From positions 1 through 34,177 of the forward strand of contig JAJFLQ010000162.1 in the NCBI GenBank assembly GCA_021772615.1: a DNA stretch of 34,177 bases, given 5' to 3'. Made by a program: the position numbers and the translations under genes. The notes beneath the pieces were generated by a model. The model ran no database searches. It was not told where the DNA came from and worked only from the letters and a program-made list of their open reading frames with translations. The DNA comes from Verrucomicrobiota bacterium (GTDB taxonomy: Bacteria > Verrucomicrobiota > Lentisphaeria > JABSQK01 > JAJFLO01). Below, piece by piece: positions 24,745-32,709 of this stretch. The number at the start of each line of letters is the position of its first letter. Position 1 is the stretch's first letter.

Positions 24745-24969
24745 ATGGCTATATGCAGCTACATCGTCTATCCGCAACCGGGAAGCCGCGATGCCTTGCG
24801 TAGTAAGCTCACCGGCATTGCCGGATGTGACGTGATGCCCGCAGAAAACAACGACGTCATGATACTCGTGACGGATACGAATTCGGACAGTCATGAAACG
24901 GCTGTTCAACAAGCCCTGAAGCAGATCCCGGAGATCCAATGCCTGGCTCTGACATTTGGTGATATTTAA
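24745..24969 (+). CDS. napD: NapD, chaperone for periplasmic nitrate reductase maturation
   Basis: This 74-residue protein has the NapD pattern: CSYIVYPQPGSRDALRSKL at the N-terminus, GCDVMPAENNDVMILVTDT in the centre and QIPEIQCLALTFGDI at the end. NapD is a small cytoplasmic ferredoxin-fold protein that binds the Tat signal peptide of NapA and holds it back until the molybdenum cofactor is inserted. It lies 99 bases upstream of napA in the same direction and is the first gene of the locus. Confidence 0.9.
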   Translation: MAICSYIVYPQPGSRDALRSKLTGIAGCDVMPAENNDVMILVTDTNSDSHETAVQQALKQIPEIQCLALTFGDI

Positions 24970-25068
24970 CCTGCGCTAACAGCCTGCAGGAAACGATAAT
25001 TCCAATAACCGCACACGCATCAATGTGAGTGTTGCGGCAAGGTTGTACGATAAACGGAGAGCATAAAG

Positions 25069-27390
25069 ATGAGCGGAGTATCACGTCGGACATTTCTTCG
25101 GATGGCGGCTGTAAGCGCGGCGTCCGCAGCCGCAACAACGCTGTTTCCGGGAATTGTATTCGGGGAGTGGGTCCATTCGGATCATGACTCGTCGGATGTG
25201 CAGTGGAACAAGACGCCGTGCCGATTCTGCGGCGTGGGCTGTGGCCTGCTGGTGGGCATAGCCGGCGGACGTGCCGTGGCGGTGAAGGGAGACCCAGATT
25301 CCCCGGTGAATAAAGGGCTGTGCTGCGTAAAGGGCTATCATTCGGTCCAGGCGCTGTACGGCAAGGACCGCCTGAAGAAGGCTCTGGTGCGGAAAAACGG
25401 TACGCTCGTGGAAACGCCGATTGCGGAAGCACTCGATCTTGTCGCAAACACGATGGCGTCGACCATCAAAGAGCACGGGAAAGATGCTGTGTCGGTGTAC
25501 GGATCCGGACAATGGACGATTCCGGATGGCTATGTCGCATCGAAATTTCTAAAGGGCGGCATCGGCACGAACAATCTCGAAGCGAACGCGCGGCTGTGCA
25601 TGGCCAGCGCCGTGACCGGATTTCTCACGTCCTTCGGCCTCGACGAACCGATGGGGTGTTACGAAGACATCGACCACGCAGATGTTTTCGTTCTCTGGGG
25701 CAACAATATGGCAGAGATGCACCCGGTATTATTTTCTCGTCTCCTGGACCGACGCCGGAAGAAAAAGGGCGTGGTCATCATCGACCTTGCTACGCGAACG
25801 ACGCGAACCAGTCACGCTGCCGATAAATCGATATTGTTCAAACCGCAGACCGACCTCGCCATCGCCAACGCCATCTGCCAGGTACTCGTTGAAAACAACT
25901 GGGTGAATCACAGTTTCGTGCAGCAGCATGTGTCGTTCAAAGCCGGTAAGACCGATATCGGCTACGGCCTGGAAGACGACTTTACGTTCAAGGATGAAGC
26001 GCGTGCCGTCGATTTGCAAGATTTTCAGGCGTTCCTTGCGGACTACACGCCGGAAAAGGTGGCTGCCTACTCCGGCGTGTCGGCCGACGACATCCGTTAT
26101 CTGGCCGCGCTGTACGGCGACCCCGCTCGCAAGGTTGTCTCGTACTGGTGCATGGGGATGAATCAACATACCCGTGGTACATGGATTAATAATCTCGTTT
26201 ATAACATCCATCTCCTGGTCGGCAAAATTTCACAACCAGGCAATGGACCGTTTTCGCTGACCGGGCAACCAAGTGCGTGCGGCACCGTTCGTGAGGTCGG
26301 CACGTTGACGCACAAGCTGCCGCATGGCGTCGTGATGAATGAGGACGACCGCCGTATGGCCGCAGAGATCTGGAAGGTTCCGTTCGAACGGATTCCGGCC
26401 AAGCCGACACATCACACAGTATCCATGTTCCGGGCACTGGATCGCGGCGACATACGGTTCATGTGGATTCAGGTCACGAATCCGATGGTGACAATGCCGA
26501 AGCTGAAGCGCTACCGCGACGGCGCAAAAAAAGAAGGCCGATTCATCGTCGTATCCGATGTTTACCCGACACCAACAACTGATATCGCGGACGTGATTCT
26601 GCCCTCGGCGATGTGGTTCGAACGTGAGGGGATGTTTGGCAATTCCGAACGTCGCACACAGCATTTCAACCAGCTGGTTGCGCCGCCCGGCGATGCCATG
26701 AGCGACACCTGGCAATTGATAGAGGTTGCCCGGCGGATGGGGTATGGTGATCTGTTTCCCTGGAGCTATGACGACCATATCCGCGAAATCTGGCGCGAGT
26801 ACGGCAGGTTTCACGACAGCCCGAAGCACGCGATGGCGCCATACGAGGTGTTGCGGCAGGCGCCGGGAGCGATATGGCCGTTTGTAAACGGACGCTCGAC
26901 CAAGTGGCGGTACAACGCCGCGTACGATCCAGCCGCATCGCCAGGCAGCGACTTCGACTTCTATGGCAAACCCGATCATCGCGCATGGATATGGCTGCGC
27001 CCATACGAGCCACCACCCGAAATACCCGACGCGGCCTATCCTTTCTGGTTGAATACCGGGCGGGTAGTCGAGCACTGGCACACCGGCTCGATGACCCGGC
27101 GCATACCTACCTTGCACCGCGCGGCGCCGGCTGCGTACGTCGAGATCCATCCCCATGATGCGGAGCGATTGGGAATTCGGAACGGCGAAAGCGTGCGCCT
27201 GGTCTCGCGCCGCGGCGAGATCATCGTCGCCGCTGTGCTGGACGGTCGCGGTCAGCCGACAGTCGGCCAGGTGTTCGTACCGTTTTTCGATGAATCGAAG
27301 CTGATTAATGAGCTGACGCTCGACGCCTATTGCCCGATCTCGAAACAGCCGGATTACAAGAAATGCGCCGTGCGCGTTGAAAAGGTGTAA
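25069..27390 (+). CDS. napA: NapA, periplasmic nitrate reductase catalytic subunit
   Basis: The 773-residue protein has a Tat signal (SRRTFLRMAA, residues 5-14, then an Ala-rich hydrophobic stretch). A 4Fe-4S motif follows: Cys51-x2-Cys54-x3-Cys58 and Cys86 in GLCCVKG. Cys177 in NARLCMASAVTGF is the expected molybdenum ligand. Later it has YWCMGMNQHTRGTWINNLVY and the C-terminal molybdopterin-binding domain with VVEHWHTGSMTRR. It reduces nitrate to nitrite in the periplasm using a Mo-bis-MGD cofactor. Length is slightly below that of the proteobacterial enzymes. GGAGA precedes the ATG. The NapD, heme-protein and Moco neighbours all support the call over formate dehydrogenase or assimilatory NasA. 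Confidence 0.93.
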   Translation: MSGVSRRTFLRMAAVSAASAAATTLFPGIVFGEWVHSDHDSSDVQWNKTPCRFCGVGCGLLVGIAGGRAVAVKGDPDSPVNKGLCCVKGYHSVQALYGKDRLKKALVRKNGTLVETPIAEALDLVANTMASTIKEHGKDAVSVYGSGQWTIPDGYVASKFLKGGIGTNNLEANARLCMASAVTGFLTSFGLDEPMGCYEDIDHADVFVLWGNNMAEMHPVLFSRLLDRRRKKKGVVIIDLATRTTRTSHAADKSILFKPQTDLAIANAICQVLVENNWVNHSFVQQHVSFKAGKTDIGYGLEDDFTFKDEARAVDLQDFQAFLADYTPEKVAAYSGVSADDIRYLAALYGDPARKVVSYWCMGMNQHTRGTWINNLVYNIHLLVGKISQPGNGPFSLTGQPSACGTVREVGTLTHKLPHGVVMNEDDRRMAAEIWKVPFERIPAKPTHHTVSMFRALDRGDIRFMWIQVTNPMVTMPKLKRYRDGAKKEGRFIVVSDVYPTPTTDIADVILPSAMWFEREGMFGNSERRTQHFNQLVAPPGDAMSDTWQLIEVARRMGYGDLFPWSYDDHIREIWREYGRFHDSPKHAMAPYEVLRQAPGAIWPFVNGRSTKWRYNAAYDPAASPGSDFDFYGKPDHRAWIWLRPYEPPPEIPDAAYPFWLNTGRVVEHWHTGSMTRRIPTLHRAAPAAYVEIHPHDAERLGIRNGESVRLVSRRGEIIVAAVLDGRGQPTVGQVFVPFFDESKLINELTLDAYCPISKQPDYKKCAVRVEKV

Positions 27391-27399
27391 CCCGCTATA

Positions 27400-28101
27400 A
27401 TGCCGCTACCAGCAAGAATCATGGTGATCGTAGTGACGGTCTGCGTGATGGCCGCCGCGGTCATGATCGTCGGCGAGACATTGCGCAGCAGTCGCAGCGA
27501 TCATGACGAGCAGGGCAGGTATCCGTCGCCAACGTCGACACGTAAGCCGGTAACCGATCTCCGGCATGCGGAATCCCGTGGCGGCATGCCTGTTTTCGCG
27601 GCCGCCATGGTCCCAGGCACGAGCCGAAAAGGCAGCCACAGTCGATCACTGAATCAGTATTACGAGCGCCGCGCATACGCCGGCGCACCGCCCGCCATTC
27701 CCCATCCTGTCGATTCCTATATGAATCGCAGCCAGAGATGCAATGTATGCCACGAGCGGGGCGGGTTCGCGCCTAAATTCAATGCCTACACGCCGATCAC
27801 GCCGCATCCACAGTATACAAACTGCCTCCAGTGCCATGTCGCTGTGACCGAAGAAACACGCTTCGTCGACACCGATTGGACCAGCGTTCCGGCGCCGGCC
27901 ATCCAGCGGTCCGCGTTGCCGGGCAGTCCGCCGCCGATCCCGCACGGGCTGCAGTTGCGCGATAATTGCCTGGCCTGCCACGCAGGTCCGGCTGCGCCGC
28001 CGAAAATTCGAACCAGTCATCCGGAACGCGAGAACTGTCGACAATGCCACGTGCCGAAAGCAACACAAACGCTTTTCGACCGCGCGTCCGCGTCCGAGTA
28101 A
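27400..28101 (+). CDS. tetraheme NapB-like cytochrome c subunit
   Basis: The 233-residue protein has an N-terminal hydrophobic signal/anchor (ARIMVIVVTVCVMAAAVMIV). Four CxxCH sites start at Cys114, Cys142, Cys190 and Cys213. Two similar blocks are visible: PPAIPH...CNVCH...HPQYTNCLQCHVA, then PPPIPH...CLACH...HPERENCRQCHVP. NapB normally has one such block and two hemes, so this looks like an internal duplication of the NapB fold. The first block keeps the typical NapB lead RRAYAGAPPAIPH. It starts 9 bases after the napA stop, so co-expression is likely. It should pass electrons directly to NapA. It could also be named simply a multiheme nitrate-reductase cytochrome. Confidence 0.82.
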   Translation: MPLPARIMVIVVTVCVMAAAVMIVGETLRSSRSDHDEQGRYPSPTSTRKPVTDLRHAESRGGMPVFAAAMVPGTSRKGSHSRSLNQYYERRAYAGAPPAIPHPVDSYMNRSQRCNVCHERGGFAPKFNAYTPITPHPQYTNCLQCHVAVTEETRFVDTDWTSVPAPAIQRSALPGSPPPIPHGLQLRDNCLACHAGPAAPPKIRTSHPERENCRQCHVPKATQTLFDRASASE

Positions 28102-28180
28102 AGACGCCAGGCTCAGAGGCTCCGGCTTTAGGATTGTCCTGGAAGGGGGTTAGATAATGCCCCCGAAGACGTGCCGTATT

Positions 28181-28317
28181 GGCGTTCTACGTTGGAGTTC
28201 ACAGATTTATCTGTGGGTTTCACGGTCCGGCGAGGACTGCGCGCGGCATAGCGCAAGCACACTAAAGTGCGAACTCCAACGGATAGCGCAAGCGGGATGA
28301 ACGCCAACGTAGAACGC
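28181..28317. repeat. inverted repeat element, family D (copy 2)
   Basis: The outer arms GGCGTTCTACGTTGG (28181-28195) and GCCAACGTAGAACGC (28303-28317) pair, as do the inner GTTGGAGTTC (28191-28200) and GAACTCCAAC (28271-28280). It shares GTTGGAGTTCACAG with the element at 4800. It occupies the 266-base gap between the two cytochrome genes and could shift expression between the upstream and downstream parts of the locus. Confidence 0.75.
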
Positions 28318-28367
28318 AAGAAACCATCTATGCTACAAATTTTTTCGAACAGGGTCAAGTAACAGAA

Positions 28368-28979
28368 ATGAACGTGATACGCTTGAGCATTCTGATGATT
28401 GTTGTGCCCGGTGCGGTATGCCTCACTGCCTGCAGGAAGGATACGTCTGGTCCTACCGCGACCGCCGATCCGCCGGTATCATTTGAAGTCGATCCGGCGG
28501 AGCGCAACGCGCTCAAGACGACACCGCACGACCCGGTCGTCGGTTTTGATCACGTCCAGAGCAAGCCGTTCTTTGTCACGCGACGAACAGCAAAGATAAC
28601 TCAGTTTCCCTGTGCGGTCTGCCATGAGACGCCGCTGACCGCGCCGGCTCCGGCCGAGGTCGTAAATCGTGGGATGCATGTGGATATCGATCTGCATCAT
28701 GCCGATAGCGCGACGATGTCCTGTGCCACGTGCCATAATTACGCCGATTTGAGCGGTCTGCGATTGCTGGGCGGCGACATTATCCCCTTTGATGCGAGCT
28801 ATCGGCTCTGTAGCCAGTGTCACTTCGAGCAGGCGCAGGACTGGGCGGGCGGTGCGCACGGCAAGCGCCTCGCCGGCTGGCAGGGTAAACGCGTTGTAAT
28901 GAATTGTGCCGATTGTCACAATCCCCATGCGCCCGCCCTTGGCAGTCACTGGCCGGTACAAAAACCGGAGATCCCGTGA
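28368..28979 (+). CDS. tetraheme cytochrome c lipoprotein
   Basis: The 203-residue protein has a lipoprotein signal peptide (LSILMIVVPGAVCLTAC, lipidated Cys22). Four CxxCH heme sites start at Cys82 (CAVCH), Cys119 (CATCH), Cys148 (CSQCH) and Cys180 (CADCHNPHAP), with several free His that could be distal ligands. It does not look like NapC/NrfH, because it has a lipobox rather than a membrane helix. It resembles the multiheme subunits that accompany NrfC/NrfD-type Fe-S and membrane subunits. Its stop overlaps the GTG of the Fe-S gene, so it is probably part of the same electron-transfer complex, carrying electrons from the membrane module to the NapB-like protein. Confidence 0.8.
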   Translation: MNVIRLSILMIVVPGAVCLTACRKDTSGPTATADPPVSFEVDPAERNALKTTPHDPVVGFDHVQSKPFFVTRRTAKITQFPCAVCHETPLTAPAPAEVVNRGMHVDIDLHHADSATMSCATCHNYADLSGLRLLGGDIIPFDASYRLCSQCHFEQAQDWAGGAHGKRLAGWQGKRVVMNCADCHNPHAPALGSHWPVQKPEIP

Positions 28980-30103
28980 ACACAGAAAAAACCAGATTCA
29001 CCTTTGGCGATCTCATGGTCCGTTGCGGATTCGCAACGGCTTCGGAAAAAACGCACACCGCCAGACAAGGCGACACCCAAGGAGGATGCGGCAACCCTCG
29101 GCCTCAAACCGGCGCATCGTGTTCCTGTAGCGGCGGCGGCGCCTGCAATGGTGGCGGCAATCCGCCCGGAGGCAGTTCGCTGACTGCGAAACCGGTGACC
29201 CGGCGACAGGCCATTGGCGCGATGGTCGGTGGCGCGCTTGCAACCACGGCATTCGCTGCATCGAGTCTGTCACCGAAAACCAGTGACGAAGAACGGGAAA
29301 AGACGCTATTGAAGTGGCAGGAGTATTTCAAAGACAATTTTCGGTTGATGAGCGACAGAGAGAAGGCTGAAACCATACAGCGGCTGGAACGGCTCGCCTA
29401 TCTCGATCACGCGACGGACGTGAAGATAAAGGCGACCGGAGCCAAACCGGGCGTTCTTTTTGGTTATGCATTTAATATCTCCAAGTGCAAGGGGTATCGA
29501 AGCTGTGTCGACGCGTGTATCAAGGAAAACAATCTCGACCGAAAAAGCGGTATGCAGTACATCCGCATCTTCGAAATGGAGAACGGTAAAATGGATATCG
29601 AATCCGGCAATGCGGAGTATGACCATCCGGTTCCCGCCGAGGGTCATTTCTACATGGGCACGCAGTGTTTTCAATGCGCCAATCCGCCGTGCGTCGAGGT
29701 TTGCCCGGTCGGCGCCACGTGGCAGGAGCCCGACGGCATCGTAGTCGTAGATTACGACTGGTGCATTGGCTGCCGCTACTGCGAAGCCGCATGTCCCTAC
29801 TGGGCACGACGCTTCAACTGGAGCGAGCCCGAGGTGCCGGCCGGCGAGGTCAACGCAAATCAACACTATCTCGGTAACCGACAGCGAAAAAAGGGCGTAG
29901 TCGAAAAATGCACATTCTGTGTTCAGCGCACGCGCGAGGGCCGCCTGCCGGCATGCGCAGAGGCCTGCCCGACCGGCGCCCGGGTATTTGGAAATCTCCT
30001 CGACCCGGATAGCGAGATCCGCTATGTGCTGGAGCACAAACAGGTGTTCCGACTAAAAGAGGAATTGGGGTGCGAGCCCAAATTCTGGTACTTCATGGAC
30101 TAA
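28976..30103 (+). CDS. NrfC/DsrO-type ferredoxin subunit with four Fe-S cluster motifs
   Basis: I place the start at the GTG at 28976, which overlaps the upstream stop (GTGA) and has GGAG 5 bases before it; the earlier open start lies inside the cytochrome gene. The 375-residue protein has a twin-arginine signal TRRQAIGAMVGGALATTAFA at residues 75-94. That is unusually far in, preceded by a Cys/Gly-rich stretch (CSCSGGGACNGGG). Cluster motifs follow: Cys171-x5-Cys177-x3-Cys181 (Tyr174 where a Cys is usual), CFQCANPPCVEVCP, CIGCRYCEAACP, and CTFCVQRTREGRLPACAEAC. Such subunits link an NrfD-type membrane protein to periplasmic partners. It lies 11 bases upstream of the nrfD-like gene. Confidence 0.85.
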   Translation: MNTEKTRFTFGDLMVRCGFATASEKTHTARQGDTQGGCGNPRPQTGASCSCSGGGACNGGGNPPGGSSLTAKPVTRRQAIGAMVGGALATTAFAASSLSPKTSDEEREKTLLKWQEYFKDNFRLMSDREKAETIQRLERLAYLDHATDVKIKATGAKPGVLFGYAFNISKCKGYRSCVDACIKENNLDRKSGMQYIRIFEMENGKMDIESGNAEYDHPVPAEGHFYMGTQCFQCANPPCVEVCPVGATWQEPDGIVVVDYDWCIGCRYCEAACPYWARRFNWSEPEVPAGEVNANQHYLGNRQRKKGVVEKCTFCVQRTREGRLPACAEACPTGARVFGNLLDPDSEIRYVLEHKQVFRLKEELGCEPKFWYFMD

Positions 30104-30114
30104 CTCCACAGACA

Positions 30115-31365
30115 ATGAATCTCTACTACTTCATGCGCGACGCCCTGGTAACCGCGACCGGCGGCGGCCGCCGGTACCATCTCTGGATGGGCACGTTAAC
30201 GTTACTCATGCTGGCCGGACTCTACGGGTATTCCGTGCAGTTACGCGACGGCCTTGCTGTAACCGGGATGAGCGATCACGTAAGCTGGGGATTGTATATC
30301 TCGAATTTCACATTCCTCGTTGGTCTTGCCGCCGCCGCGGTTATGATCGTGCTGCCGGCATATGTGTTGAAAGACGTGGATTTTTCGCAGGCGGTATTGA
30401 TCGGTGAAGGCGTTGCTGTGTCCGCTCTGGTAATGTGCCTGGCGTTCGTTGTGGTTGATCTCGGCAGTCCGCATCGATTCTGGCATCTCATTCCCGGGAT
30501 CGGATTTTTCAACTTTCCAAGCTCCCTGTTGGCGTGGGACGTCATTGTCCTGAACGGCTACCTGGTGTTGAACTTGTGTATCCCGTTTTACATTTTGTTC
30601 TCGCGCTACTGCAATAGGTTGCCCAGAAAGCGATTGTACGTGCCGTTCGTCTATCTCTCCGTCTTCTGGGCGGTCGGCATTCATATGGTAACAGCCTTTC
30701 TGCTCGCGGGGCTGCCGGCGCGTCCATTCTGGAACTCATCGCTGCTGGGGCCGCGGTTTCTGGCATCTGCCTTCGCGGCGGGGCCGGCATTCATGATCCT
30801 GCTATTGCAGTTCATTCGTGCGAATTCGCCGTATGCCATACGCGATGAAACGATTGCCAAGCTGGCGATGATCACGACCGTTGCCGCGCAGATCAATCTG
30901 ATCATGCTGGGTTCGGAGTTGTTCAAGGAATTCTATCGCCACACCCATCACAGCCAGAGCGCCTACTATCTTTTCTTTGGATTAGATGGACATCACGCCT
31001 TGCGTCCATGGATTTGGACTGCGATCATACTAAATATCACGGCCACCGGTATCCTCACACTCCACCGACTCAGGAACAGCCGATTCTGGTTGCGGCCGGC
31101 GTGCCTCATGCTCTTCGTCGCAATCTGGATAGAAAAGGGCTTCGGTCTGGTGATCCCGGGCTTCATACCGTCGCCGCTTGGCGAGATCGTCGAGTACACG
31201 CCGACGTGGATCGAGATGGTCGTTACACTTGGTATTTGGGCCATGGGATTATTCGTACTCACGGTATTGATTCGTGTGGCGATTCCGATCGAGCTCGGAT
31301 CGGTGCGCAGCCCGAAGGCAACCGACGTTGAAACCAAATTGCAGGGACTGGGCGCCCAATCCTGA
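30115..31365 (+). CDS. NrfD/PsrC-type integral membrane quinol-interacting subunit
   Basis: I chose the ATG at 30115, 11 bases after the Fe-S gene; the earlier open start overlaps that gene. The 416-residue protein is hydrophobic with about 8-10 membrane helices. Early features are SDHVSWGLYISNFTFLVGLA and a helix ending in the charged motif VVDLGSPHRFWHLI, both typical of NrfD/PsrC. Later segments include GIHMVTAFLLAGLPARPFW and SELFKEFYRHTHHS. The family oxidises or reduces menaquinol at a periplasmic-side site and exchanges electrons with the partner Fe-S subunit. Here it probably replaces NapC or NapGH as the quinol entry point for nitrate reduction. Confidence 0.88.
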   Translation: MNLYYFMRDALVTATGGGRRYHLWMGTLTLLMLAGLYGYSVQLRDGLAVTGMSDHVSWGLYISNFTFLVGLAAAAVMIVLPAYVLKDVDFSQAVLIGEGVAVSALVMCLAFVVVDLGSPHRFWHLIPGIGFFNFPSSLLAWDVIVLNGYLVLNLCIPFYILFSRYCNRLPRKRLYVPFVYLSVFWAVGIHMVTAFLLAGLPARPFWNSSLLGPRFLASAFAAGPAFMILLLQFIRANSPYAIRDETIAKLAMITTVAAQINLIMLGSELFKEFYRHTHHSQSAYYLFFGLDGHHALRPWIWTAIILNITATGILTLHRLRNSRFWLRPACLMLFVAIWIEKGFGLVIPGFIPSPLGEIVEYTPTWIEMVVTLGIWAMGLFVLTVLIRVAIPIELGSVRSPKATDVETKLQGLGAQS

Positions 31366-31431
31366 GTTGAGTTAATCCAAACAACCTCGCGACCGTGCCG
31401 GGACGACAGCTCCGCGCCACGTCAGAAGGCC

Positions 31432-32664
31432 ATGAGGCGCCATGTGATTTCTGTTGCCGAAGCCGAACGTATTGTACTTGACCACGCCGAAGTCGCCCAA
31501 TCGGAGACGATATCGATTGGCGACGCGATCGGACGTGTCCTGCGTGAGCCGATCTGTACCGATCGTGACCAACCGCCATTCGACCGAGTGGCAATGGATG
31601 GCTACGCATTCGCATTCGACGCGTGGGCCGGCGGCCTGCGATCATTTGCCGTGGCCGCGATTCAGAAAGCCGGCGCGCCGGCAGCGACACTGGATGATCC
31701 CGGCCAGTGCATTGAGATTATGACTGGCGCGGTGTTGCCGCAGGGGTGTGACTGTGTGGTGCGCTACGAGGACACGACGATCGAGAACCGGACGATGCGG
31801 ATTTCCGCTTCGGTCACGATCGTCCGGCACCAGAATGTGCACCGGCAGGGTAGCGATTTTCATACAAACGACCAACTGCTGACGCCCGGACACATCTTGG
31901 CGCCACCTGATATTGCGATTCTTGCAGCAGTGGGAAAGGCCACGGTCATGGTGAACCGGCAACCCGCCATCACCGTGATTTCAACGGGGGACGAATTGGT
32001 TGACCTTGATTCCTCGCTGAAACCCTATCAGATCAGACCGTCGAACAGTTATGGGATCGTAGCTGCTCTAAGGGCGCTTGGACTTGGCTCCGTAAAGACG
32101 GTTCATTGCCGGGACGATAAGGAGGACCTGAGCAGGTCGCTTGATTTGGCACTGGAACAATCGCGCGTCCTTATCATTACGGGCGGCGTGTCCATGGGAA
32201 AATATGATTTTGTACCGGAGGTATTGGACGAACGTGGCATCGCCGTTCATTTTCACAAGGTTCGGCAGCGACCGGGAAAACCGTTCTGGTTTGGTTCGGG
32301 ACGTGACGGCACAGTGGTATTCGCGTTACCCGGCAACCCCGTTTCGGCCATCGTCTGTTTCTACCGCTATGTCAAGCCGTGGCTGCACCGACATACCGGC
32401 ATGACCATGATACCGGCCGAGGTCGCCGTATTGGCGGCCGGCATAACATTCAGGAAGGCATTCACCCGTTTCATGCCAGCACGGTTGCGATGTTCGGCAC
32501 AGGGCCAGATCACCGCCGAAACCGTCGAAACCGGCGGGTCCGGTAATTTTGGCGCCATGGCTCATTGTCAGGGTTGCATCGAGCTGAGCGAGACGATCGA
32601 TGACTTTCCTGCCGGCGCGATTGTTCCTGTGCACCGGTGGTCTTGTCTCGCTGCAAGTACATAA
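31432..32664 (+). CDS. moeA: MoeA, molybdopterin molybdenumtransferase
   Basis: The 410-residue protein has the MoeA motifs in order: GDAIGRVLREPI near the N-terminus, FDRVAMDGYAF (substrate loop), IEIMTGAVLPQGCDCVVRYE, ISTGDELVDL, the MPT-binding segment ITGGVSMGKYDFVPEVL, and LPGNPVSAIVCFYRYVKPWL. MoeA inserts molybdate into adenylylated molybdopterin, giving Mo cofactor for NapA. It follows the nrfD-like gene by 66 bases with AGAAGG before the ATG, and it is full length. The adenylyltransferase partner (MogA/MoaB) and MobA are not in the window. Confidence 0.93.
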   Translation: MRRHVISVAEAERIVLDHAEVAQSETISIGDAIGRVLREPICTDRDQPPFDRVAMDGYAFAFDAWAGGLRSFAVAAIQKAGAPAATLDDPGQCIEIMTGAVLPQGCDCVVRYEDTTIENRTMRISASVTIVRHQNVHRQGSDFHTNDQLLTPGHILAPPDIAILAAVGKATVMVNRQPAITVISTGDELVDLDSSLKPYQIRPSNSYGIVAALRALGLGSVKTVHCRDDKEDLSRSLDLALEQSRVLIITGGVSMGKYDFVPEVLDERGIAVHFHKVRQRPGKPFWFGSGRDGTVVFALPGNPVSAIVCFYRYVKPWLHRHTGMTMIPAEVAVLAAGITFRKAFTRFMPARLRCSAQGQITAETVETGGSGNFGAMAHCQGCIELSETIDDFPAGAIVPVHRWSCLAAST

Positions 32665-32709
32665 CCTGATTCGAACTTAAACTTTACGTTACATAGTATC
32701 CGATGCCTT

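Noticed and set aside
26230..27156. 308-residue minus-strand open frame
   Set aside because: It is fully antisense to napA, whose motifs are unambiguous.
29306..30037. 243-residue minus-strand open frame
   Set aside because: It is antisense to the Fe-S subunit gene with its conserved cysteine motifs.
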